Below, piece by piece: positions 1-5,548 of a DNA stretch of 9,191 nt. The DNA lies in the NCBI GenBank assembly GCA_043755815.1, contig JAYUSF010000376.1, positions 1-9,191 on the forward strand, read 5' to 3'. This DNA comes from CAIWAH01 sp043755815 (GTDB lineage: Bacteria; Verrucomicrobiota; Verrucomicrobiia; Limisphaerales; UBA9464). Every line of letters starts with the position of its first letter. Position 1 is the first letter of the stretch. The notes below the pieces were generated by a model that was given only the letters and a program-made list of their open reading frames with translations, was not told the DNA's origin and made no database searches. A program made the position numbers and the translations under genes.

Positions 1-98
1 ACCTCCAGCACCAGGGCTTCCTGCGCGTTGGTGTGCAGCATCCGCTGGGTCTTTTCCCATGACTCGAGGTTCTCACGGGCCTCGTTGGCCTGGAGCCG
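1..98. repeat. Left copy of 98-bp exact terminal direct repeat
   Basis: These 98 bases are identical to 9094-9191. The repeat lies inside the holB reading frame, and joining the two ends through it keeps that frame open to a natural stop. This fits a circular molecule, a head-to-tail tandem unit or an assembly-graph cycle with a k-mer-length overlap. A biological repeat that happens to sit in frame within one gene is much less likely. The unique length is 9,093 bp. Confidence 0.97.
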
Positions 99-1007
99 GG
101 AAGCGACGGCGGCCGTTGCCGTGTTCAGACCGGGGAGGAAGGCGAGTTCCCCGGTCGGTCCCAGCGTCCCCAGCCAGACGTCCCGCAACCACGCCTGCAA
201 GCCGGCCGCAAATTCGCCCCGGCGCCGGCGGTATTCGGCCTCGATGGCGGCCTTGAGTTCTTCTTCCCACCGTTCCTGCTGGGCCGCTTCGGCATCGACA
301 TATTTCCGCAGCGGCGACTGCACGGTCAGGGTTTCCTCAATGCGTTCCTTGGTAGCACCAAGCGCGGCGAGGAGCGAGCCGAGCAGTTGGTAACGGCCGA
401 ACAGCGGCGGGGATTGCGGCCGGGCGAGTTCGGCGAACTGCCCCACCCACGACGCGACCTCGTCGTCCATCCGCACCACGCCGCTGGCGAAGCTCAGCCG
501 CAGGCAGCGCGAGATGATCGTCTCCAGCAGACGATCCGGATCGGTGCACAGCAGGACGATGACGGACCCGGCGGGCGGCTCCTCCAGCGTCTTCAGGAAG
601 GCATTGGCCGAATTCACGTTCATCCGGTCGGCCCCGGCGAAGATGGCGACCTTGTGGGGCGCCTCGGCGGCGTGCAGGCCGAGCGTGCGGATGACCTCCC
701 GGGTCTGGTCGGCGCCGATCACGCGGCTCTTCATTTCGGGCCGCACCCAGAGCACGTCGGGATGGTTGTGCCGGGTGATGCGTCCGCAGTTGTTGCACCG
801 GCCACACGGTTCCAGCGGCACCCCGTTCTCGCCGCGGGCCAGGGGCTGGAGGCAGTTCAGAGTCTGGGCGAGGCGGGTCGCGGCGTCTTCGAGCACGCCC
901 AGGTCGTCGCCAAGAAACAGGTAGGCGTGACCCAGCCGGCCGCGGGCGAGGCTGCGGCGCAGCAGCTCGGCGGCGGACTGCTGGTTGGTATTGGCCGGCG
1001 CGGTCAT
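1..1007 (-). CDS. holB: DNA polymerase III subunit delta-prime (N-terminal 335 codons; completed across the join)
   Basis: This is the delta-prime subunit of the clamp-loader complex, which helps load the sliding clamp onto primed DNA in the cytoplasm. The ATG is at 1005-1007; the frame is open to base 1 and continues at 9093 down to the TAG at 9069-9071, giving 343 aa (E. coli HolB is 334). The N-terminus has the family's HAYLF strand (27-31), followed by a degenerate P-loop (GDDLGVLED from residue 33) with no Walker lysine, as in E. coli delta-prime, which does not bind ATP. A zinc module follows: C52 and the CGRCNNC cluster (C68, C71, C74). Further on are the AFLKTLEEPP stretch and the SRC motif (in TIISRC) typical of clamp-loader AAA+ subunits. 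There is no clear Shine-Dalgarno before the ATG. The gene lies 172 bp downstream of the histidine kinase on the same strand. Because it crosses the window edge it is easy to miss, and a 239-aa antiparallel-looking frame at 337-1056 is only its shadow. Identification is by motifs, not by a search. Confidence 0.9.
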   Translation of the reverse strand, partial: MTAPANTNQQSAAELLRRSLARGRLGHAYLFLGDDLGVLEDAATRLAQTLNCLQPLARGENGVPLEPCGRCNNCGRITRHNHPDVLWVRPEMKSRVIGADQTREVIRTLGLHAAEAPHKVAIFAGADRMNVNSANAFLKTLEEPPAGSVIVLLCTDPDRLLETIISRCLRLSFASGVVRMDDEVASWVGQFAELARPQSPPLFGRYQLLGSLLAALGATKERIEETLTVQSPLRKYVDAEAAQQERWEEELKAAIEAEYRRRRGEFAAGLQAWLRDVWLGTLGPTGELAFLPGLNTATAAVASRLQANEARENLESWEKTQRMLHTNAQEALVLE

Positions 1008-1179
1008 GTGTGAACGGCGCGGAAAATGGCGACGTCAGCGCGGCCGGAAAGCGCAATTACCGACCGGCGAGGCCGGTCACGGCCCGGACAAATTGATCCG
1101 TCAATGTCGAGGCACTACCCGGATAGCCAAGTTTCGCGGAAGTGTGCGGGCAAACCGATGGCTCTGCCATTTCGCCGAT
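1008..1179. other. Intergenic spacer between histidine kinase and holB
   Basis: A 172-bp non-coding gap between the kinase stop (1180) and the holB start (1007), both on the minus strand. Apart from the hairpin at 1062-1078 I see no recognisable promoter boxes or RNA gene. A promoter for holB should lie here if the gene is not cotranscribed with the two-component genes. Confidence 0.6.
1062..1078. terminator. Perfect 7-bp stem, 3-nt loop hairpin; possible terminator-like element
   Basis: GACCGGC (1062-1068), loop GAG, GCCGGTC (1072-1078) form a perfect GC-rich stem about 100 bp past the kinase stop. No run of T follows on either strand, so it does not meet the standard of an intrinsic terminator. 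It could attenuate readthrough into holB or be a chance palindrome of GC-rich DNA. Confidence 0.25.
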
Positions 1180-2250
1180 TCAATCGTCACGCTTCGCGGC
1201 CAACGGGAGGCAGACAGTGACGGTCGTCCGCACGCCGGGTTCCGACACGAACCGGATGGTTCCACCATGGGCCTTCACGATCCATTCCGCGATGGCCAGG
1301 CCCAGGCCTGAGCCTTCGGTGGCATGGCTGTGGCTCGGATCGCCTCGGAAAAACCGCTCAAACACCCGGGATTGCAGTTCCGGGGCGAGGCCAGGGCCAG
1401 AGTTGGTGAGGCGCAGCTCCGCGTAGTTGCGAGAATGCAGCAGGGAAAAGTTCACCCGCCCCCCTGGGTGACAGTATTTGACCGCGTTGTCGGCCAGGTT
1501 CAGTAGCAATTGGCGGCAGCGGTGGCGATCTCCGAAGATGGTGGTGGGCGGAATTGCTTCACGTGTCACCACGATGCCATGTGCCTGCCCCAGCATCTGG
1601 GCGTCTTCAAAGCTGTCCTGCACTAGTTCGTGAAAAGCGAGGGTTTCGTGCTGGAGGACCACCTGACCGCTGTCGGCCTTGGTCAACAGGGTCAAACTGT
1701 CCACGATCTGCGCCAGCCGCTGCAGTTCGTCCAGGTGCCCGCACAGCCGTTCCCGCTGGGGTTCGCTCAACGGCTCTTCGCGCAGGGCGGTTTCAAGTTC
1801 GCCACGCAGGACTGTAAGCGGGGTCTTCAGTTCGTGCGAGGCGTGCAGCGTGAACTCCCGAACGTGCTGGAAGGAGCGGTCCAGCCGGATGGTCATTTCG
1901 TTGAACACCACGGTAAGGCGGTCCAGCTCGTCACCATTGCAGGACCGGGGCAACTGGGTGGGCAAATTGCTGAGCTGAAGGTTTTCCGCGGCCTGGATCA
2001 GGACCGTGATCGGGGCGAGGGCCTTCCTCACCAGCAGCCAGCTTCCCCCCAGCAGCAGCAGGGTGGTCGGCAGTCCGTAGTGCAGGATGATCTCGGCCGT
2101 CTCCTCCCAGATCGGCTCGGGCTCGCGGTAGGTCTGGCGCAGCCGGACCTGCTGTTCGGTGAACTCGTAATGCACCGCGCCGGTCAGGATCAGCAGGGAG
2201 ACGAGCAGGATGCCGCCGAACCAGAGGTTGAGCCGCGTGCGGATGCTCAT
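1180..2250 (-). CDS. Heavy-metal-type sensor histidine kinase (CusS/CzcS-like) with a very short periplasmic loop
   Basis: Inner-membrane sensor kinase, 356 aa, partner of the response regulator it overlaps. In order: TM1 at about residues 10-27, a periplasmic loop of only about 28 residues (28-55), TM2 at about 56-74, and a HAMP linker at about 75-128. The dimerisation domain has the H-box ASHELKTPLT with phospho-acceptor H139. The catalytic ATPase domain shows the N box NLADNAVKY (N255), G1 as NSGPG (N283 where many kinases have Asp), the F box FERFFRGD, and G2 GSGLGLAIAEW. The ATG at 2248-2250 overlaps the regulator's TGA as ATGA, which indicates translational coupling. The short loop contrasts with the large metal-binding sensor domain of E. 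coli CusS, so direct metal binding of the CusS kind is unlikely. The ligand is unknown, and the efflux operon next door suggests metal or envelope stress. Kinase assignment is firm; signal assignment is inference. Confidence 0.93.
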   Translation of the reverse strand: MSIRTRLNLWFGGILLVSLLILTGAVHYEFTEQQVRLRQTYREPEPIWEETAEIILHYGLPTTLLLLGGSWLLVRKALAPITVLIQAAENLQLSNLPTQLPRSCNGDELDRLTVVFNEMTIRLDRSFQHVREFTLHASHELKTPLTVLRGELETALREEPLSEPQRERLCGHLDELQRLAQIVDSLTLLTKADSGQVVLQHETLAFHELVQDSFEDAQMLGQAHGIVVTREAIPPTTIFGDRHRCRQLLLNLADNAVKYCHPGGRVNFSLLHSRNYAELRLTNSGPGLAPELQSRVFERFFRGDPSHSHATEGSGLGLAIAEWIVKAHGGTIRFVSEPGVRTTVTVCLPLAAKRDD

Positions 2251-2921
2251 GCGGCTGACTTCAGGACATAGCCGACCCCGCGGACGGTGTGCAGCAGCGG
2301 TTCGCCGAAGCCGGCATCCATTTTTTCCCGCAGGCGCCGGATGTAAACATCCACCAGATTGGTTCCCGGATCGAAGTCATAGTCCCATACCTTTTCCACA
2401 ATCGCCATTCGGTCGCAGATACGGCCCGGCGAGCGGACGAGAAATTCCAGGAGTCGGTATTCCCGCGGGGTCAATTCGATGCGCTTGCCGGCGCGCTTCA
2501 CCTCCCGGGTCACCACGTTAAGCGTCAGGTCGCCGAGGCGGTGGACCAGGGGAAGCCCCTCCCCGCCGCGCCGTCCGAGAGCCCGGACCCGGGCGACCAG
2601 TTCCTCAAGGGCAAAGGGTTTGGGCAGGTAATCGTCGGCGCCGGCATTCAAGCCCTCCACCTTTTCGCCCACCGTGCCCCGGGCCGAAAGCAGGAGCACC
2701 GGCACCATGAGACCCGCTTCCCGCGCCAACCGGACGACGCTCAGGCCGTCCCGGCCCGGCAGCATGATGTCCAGCACGATGACATCGAACGGAGTGTGCC
2801 CGATGGCCACCAAGGCGTCGGTGCCGTTACCCAGTTCGTCCACGGCGCAGCCGGCCGCCTGCAGCGCCTTGCGGATGAAGGCGGCGGTTTTCTTCTCGTC
2901 TTCCACGACCAGGACACGCAC
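2247..2921 (-). CDS. OmpR/CusR-family heavy-metal response regulator
   Basis: DNA-binding response regulator, 224 aa, likely phosphorylated by the overlapping kinase and acting on the divergent efflux promoter. The receiver domain (1-120) has the acidic pair E7/D8, phospho-acceptor D51 in VLDIMLPGRDG, S79 in the LLLSAR strand and K101 in LPKPF. The winged-helix effector domain (about 128-222) has the typical LTPREYRLLEFLVR entry, a VDVYIRRLREK recognition helix and the VRGVGYVL C-terminal hairpin. I chose the GTG at 2919-2921 because it starts directly before the conserved RVLVVEDE strand and has AGGTGG five bases upstream. A second GTG lies three codons upstream (2928-2930). The frame is open much further upstream, but that extension is non-homologous and runs into the efflux operon. 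The palindrome at 3074-3093 also lies upstream of this gene, so autoregulation is possible. Confidence 0.93.
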   Translation of the reverse strand: MRVLVVEDEKKTAAFIRKALQAAGCAVDELGNGTDALVAIGHTPFDVIVLDIMLPGRDGLSVVRLAREAGLMVPVLLLSARGTVGEKVEGLNAGADDYLPKPFALEELVARVRALGRRGGEGLPLVHRLGDLTLNVVTREVKRAGKRIELTPREYRLLEFLVRSPGRICDRMAIVEKVWDYDFDPGTNLVDVYIRRLREKMDAGFGEPLLHTVRGVGYVLKSAA

Positions 2922-3045
2922 GACGCCCACCTTATCCGCAACGCCGGCAGGCGGCAACGTGGCGCCAGCGGGCCACCCGGCGGCCGGGGTATTCCGTCCG
3001 TGACCATCAATGGTGCCCAGATCGATCATCAAAGCCCAGTGAGGC

Positions 3046-3079
3046 ATGGCCAGATGAAGGGCGCATGATGGCCAGATGA
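3046..3079. repeat. 12-bp direct repeat with 22-bp period
   Basis: ATGGCCAGATGA occurs at 3046-3057 and again at 3068-3079, exactly 22 bp (two helical turns) apart. The second copy runs into the left arm of the operator dyad. The ATGA core of each copy equals the start of the dyad half-site ATGACA, so the repeat probably supplies an extra regulator contact on the same DNA face. Confidence 0.6.
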
Positions 3080-3093
3080 CAGGAATGTCATCT
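3074..3093. promoter_or_regulatory. Perfect inverted repeat, Cus-box-like operator
   Basis: AGATGACA (3074-3081) and TGTCATCT (3086-3093) form perfect 8-bp arms around a 4-bp spacer. The core ATGACA-N4-TGTCAT has the same half-sites and spacing as the E. coli CusR box (known consensus AAAATGACAANNTTGTCATTTT). It lies just upstream of the possible -35 of the efflux operon, a position suited to activation by the OmpR-type regulator encoded next door. Binding by that regulator is inferred from motif and context. Confidence 0.8.
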
Positions 3094-3098
3094 ACACA

Positions 3099-3127
3099 TT
3101 GGCTGGGTGTCATGTTTGCCCAATAAG
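3099..3127 (+). promoter_or_regulatory. Possible sigma-70-like promoter for the efflux operon
   Basis: TTGGCT (3099-3104) and AATAAG (3122-3127) are separated by 17 bp and lie right after the operator. Both boxes are poor matches, as expected for an activator-dependent promoter. A start about 7 bases after the -10 would fall at or next to the ATG at 3136, so the message would be nearly leaderless. This is tentative. Confidence 0.25.
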
Positions 3128-3135
3128 CTTTCCAA

Positions 3136-4491
3136 ATGAGCGTGGCTGGACTGTGCCGTGCGGGTGCGGTGTTGGTGGTTGGAGCCGGGCTGCTGGGATG
3201 CGCCGGATCGCGGGCGGACCTCCAAAAGGTTTCCGGCTCGGTGGCGCGCCGGACCGGAATCAACGTCGGCGAGAGCCGCCCCGGTGAAGTGGTGGTGCCG
3301 GCCGGCGTGGCGCTGGATGATGGCTTATCGGAAGCCGAAGCGGTGGTGTTGGCGGTGTGGAACAACGCCGCCTTCCGGGAAACGCTCGCGGAGTTGGGGC
3401 TCGCCCACGCGGATTTGGTCCAGGCGGGAATGCTGCCCAACCCCACGCTCTCGCTGCTCGTGCCGGTGGGGGCCAAGCCCCTGGATCTGACCGTCCGGTA
3501 TCCGTTCGAGGTGTTGTGGCAACGCCCCCGGCGCGTCGCGGCCGCCAAACTCGACTACGAACGCACGGCCGAGCGGCTGGGGCAGGCCGCGCTGGATTTG
3601 GTGCGTGATGCTCGAGTGGCCTTTGCCGAGGTGGCGCTGGCCCAAAACCGGCTCCGGTGGGCGCAGGAAAGCGTGCGGGACAGCGGACGAATCGCCGAGC
3701 TCACCCAGGCACGGTTGCGGGCCGGCGATGTCAGCCCCTTGGAATCGTCCCAGGCGGAGTCCGACGTTGGCCAGGCCCGGGAACAGGTGCTGCGCCTGCG
3801 GCAGGAGGCGCTGATCAGCGGCGAACGGCTGCGCCATCTGCTGGGCTTGGGACTCTCCCGCTGGCCGGAACACTTCGAAGCGTCTCCCGGGGCCACGCGG
3901 GCCCGTCCATCGGCGGAAATCTGCGTGACTAACGCGCTGGCGACGCGCCCTGACCTTCGTGCCGCGGAACTGGGCCTGGAAGCGGCGGGGAAACGCATCG
4001 GCCTCGCCCGGCTTGAGACCTTCACGCTGGCGGCCGGAGTCAACGCCAAGGACATCGGCACCCCCACCGGCAACGAATTTCTGGCCGGTCCCGCGCTGGA
4101 CTTCGCGCTGCCGATCCTGAACCAGAATCAGGGTGGCGTAGCGCTGGCCAAGGCGCGGTTCGAGCAGGCCGCCCGCCGCTACTACAACGTGCGCGACCGC
4201 ATCGTGCTGGAGGTCCGGGAAGCTCACGCCCGCCTGGAACTCGCGCAGGCGAGCCAGGAGCAATGGCGGCAAAACATCCTGCCGCCGCTGGAGGCCGCCG
4301 TTCGGCAGGCAGAGCAGTCGTTTTCCGCCGGCAACGTTTCCCAACTGTTTGTCGCCGAGACGCACCGGCGCTGGACCGAGGCAGAATTCCGGGCGGCGGC
4401 GGTCGAGGCCGAGTTCCGCCGTGCCGCCGCCGAGCTGGCGCGCAGCGTCGGGCAGGATCTCGCGGCGACCACGACTTCAACACCACCGTGA
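3136..4491 (+). CDS. Outer-membrane efflux lipoprotein, TolC family (CzcC/CusC-like)
   Basis: Outer-membrane channel of the tripartite efflux system, 451 aa, forming the exit duct docked to the adaptor and RND pump. The N-terminus is a lipoprotein signal: a hydrophobic stretch ending in the lipobox LLGC with C22, followed by Ala, which favours outer-membrane sorting. The body has the family's two repeated outer-membrane-efflux halves, with long helical stretches rich in Ala, Glu, Gln and Arg (about 70-225 and 275-445). The second half includes YYNVRDRIVLEVREAHARLELAQ-like helix sequence around residues 350-380. ATG 3136 is the first possible start, since an in-frame TAA lies at 3124-3126; no Shine-Dalgarno is visible. 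It is the first gene of the operon and ends 2 bases before the adaptor's ATG. Length and features fit CzcC/CusC relatives. The family call is strong; the metal is not determined by this subunit. Confidence 0.9.
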   Translation: MSVAGLCRAGAVLVVGAGLLGCAGSRADLQKVSGSVARRTGINVGESRPGEVVVPAGVALDDGLSEAEAVVLAVWNNAAFRETLAELGLAHADLVQAGMLPNPTLSLLVPVGAKPLDLTVRYPFEVLWQRPRRVAAAKLDYERTAERLGQAALDLVRDARVAFAEVALAQNRLRWAQESVRDSGRIAELTQARLRAGDVSPLESSQAESDVGQAREQVLRLRQEALISGERLRHLLGLGLSRWPEHFEASPGATRARPSAEICVTNALATRPDLRAAELGLEAAGKRIGLARLETFTLAAGVNAKDIGTPTGNEFLAGPALDFALPILNQNQGGVALAKARFEQAARRYYNVRDRIVLEVREAHARLELAQASQEQWRQNILPPLEAAVRQAEQSFSAGNVSQLFVAETHRRWTEAEFRAAAVEAEFRRAAAELARSVGQDLAATTTSTPP

Positions 4492-4493
4492 CC

Positions 4494-5528
4494 ATGAACC
4501 CCCTCCCAGTCCTGTGCCTGAGCCTGCTGGCGGCCTTGCCGGCCTTCGCCGCGGAACCCGTCGCCTCGAAGTTTCCCGCCCCGGCGAAAGTCATGACACC
4601 CACCAGAGAAGCGGACCTCGCGAGTCTGACGCTCACCGTGGAAGCGGAACGCCGACTGGGCATCGCCACCGCCGCAGTGGAGCGCAAGCCGGTCCGGCGC
4701 ACACGGCTTTTCGGCGGTGACGCCGTGCTCGCGGCCCGCACAGGCGCGGGCGGCACAGGAACGAATTCCGGGCAATCGGTCTTCGCCATCCTGCCGGCGC
4801 TCACCCCGGCGGACCTGGTGCGGCTGGCGCAGTCGCAAGTTGAAGCCGACGGCCTGGTGGCACAAGCGCGGGTGACGCTGGAGTTGGCGAAGGTCGCCCT
4901 GGTGCGGGCGGAACAGCTACTGCGCGACCAGGCTGGCAGCGCGCGGTCGGTGGACGAAGCCCGGGCGCAGTTCGGCAACGCGGAGGCCAACCTGACCACG
5001 GCGCGGGAGCGGCGGGAATTGCTCGGCCCCCGGGTGCTCGACGGCACCAATCCACCGGTGCTCTGGCTGCGGGTGCCAATCTATGTCGGCGACCTCGCCA
5101 AGCTGGATGCCGCCGCCCAGGCGGAGGCCGGCAATTTGAACGACCCGGCGGGAGCCCCGACACGCCACGCCCTGCCGGTGTCCGCCCCGCCCTCGGCGAA
5201 TGCCGGGGCCGCGACGGTGGATTTGTTCTACGAGGTCGCCAACCCGGACGGAGCGCTGCGGCCCGGCCAGCGGGTAGGCGTCACCATTCCCTTCCGCACG
5301 GACGAGGAAAGCCTGGTCGTGCCCTGGTCCGCCGTGCTGCACGACATCCAGGGCGGCACCTGGGTCTATGAACGCACCGCGCCGCAGGCCTACACCCGCC
5401 GCCGCGTGCAGGTGGTCCGGGTGACCGGCAACGACGCGGTGCTGGCCAGCGGCGTCAGGCCCGGCGCCCAGATTGTCACCGCGGGCGCCGCGGAACTCTT
5501 CGGGACGGAATTCGGCATCGGCAAATAA
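4494..5528 (+). CDS. RND efflux periplasmic adaptor subunit (membrane fusion protein)
   Basis: Periplasmic adaptor linking the pump to the outer-membrane channel, 344 aa. A Sec signal peptide is clear: hydrophobic residues 4-18, then AFA before AEP, with cleavage near residue 19 or 20. There is a long alpha-hairpin at about residues 103-178, which includes AEQLLRDQAG, followed by beta-barrel and membrane-proximal strands such as VLWLRVPIYVGDL, the ALRPGQRVGV segment, SLVVPWSAVL and the C-terminal GAAELFGTEF. I chose ATG 4494, just after the channel gene's stop at 4489-4491; the in-frame GTG at 4488 overlaps that stop and is an alternative. The frame stays open back to 4263, but that part is the shadow of the channel gene. 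It is shorter than CusB (about 400 aa) and lacks the methionine-rich N-terminal metal site of CusB, with only one Met in the early mature region. The strand-loop before the hairpin (around 75-100) is Gly/Thr-rich and does not look like a canonical lipoyl half-motif. Confidence 0.88.
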   Translation: MNPLPVLCLSLLAALPAFAAEPVASKFPAPAKVMTPTREADLASLTLTVEAERRLGIATAAVERKPVRRTRLFGGDAVLAARTGAGGTGTNSGQSVFAILPALTPADLVRLAQSQVEADGLVAQARVTLELAKVALVRAEQLLRDQAGSARSVDEARAQFGNAEANLTTARERRELLGPRVLDGTNPPVLWLRVPIYVGDLAKLDAAAQAEAGNLNDPAGAPTRHALPVSAPPSANAGAATVDLFYEVANPDGALRPGQRVGVTIPFRTDEESLVVPWSAVLHDIQGGTWVYERTAPQAYTRRRVQVVRVTGNDAVLASGVRPGAQIVTAGAAELFGTEFGIGK

Positions 5529-5548
5529 CCCCGCACCGCAGTCCAACC

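Larger units (their letters stand above)
2922..3135. promoter_or_regulatory. Divergent control region between the two-component genes and the efflux operon
   Basis: A 214-bp non-coding region between oppositely oriented operons. It holds a perfect dyad resembling a Cus box (3074-3093), a 12-bp direct repeat (3046-3057 and 3068-3079) and a further TGTCAT half-site (3108-3113). All signals lie in the half nearest the efflux genes. The part next to the regulator (2922-3040) shows no clear motif beyond the regulator's ribosome-binding site. Confidence 0.75.

Noticed and set aside
337..1056. 239-aa minus-strand ORF, Arg/Pro/Ala-rich
   Set aside because: It overlaps holB in another frame of the same strand; its composition is that of a frame-shifted shadow, whereas the holB frame shows zinc cysteines, LEEPP and SRC motifs.
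2922..3548. Long N-terminal extension of the response regulator (433-aa reading)
   Set aside because: The extension runs antisense through the control region and the outer-membrane gene and has no similarity to a receiver domain. The regulator's own ribosome site supports the GTG at 2921.
4263..4493. N-terminal extension of the adaptor upstream of 4494
   Set aside because: It overlaps the 3' end of the outer-membrane gene in another frame, and the signal peptide begins only at 4494.
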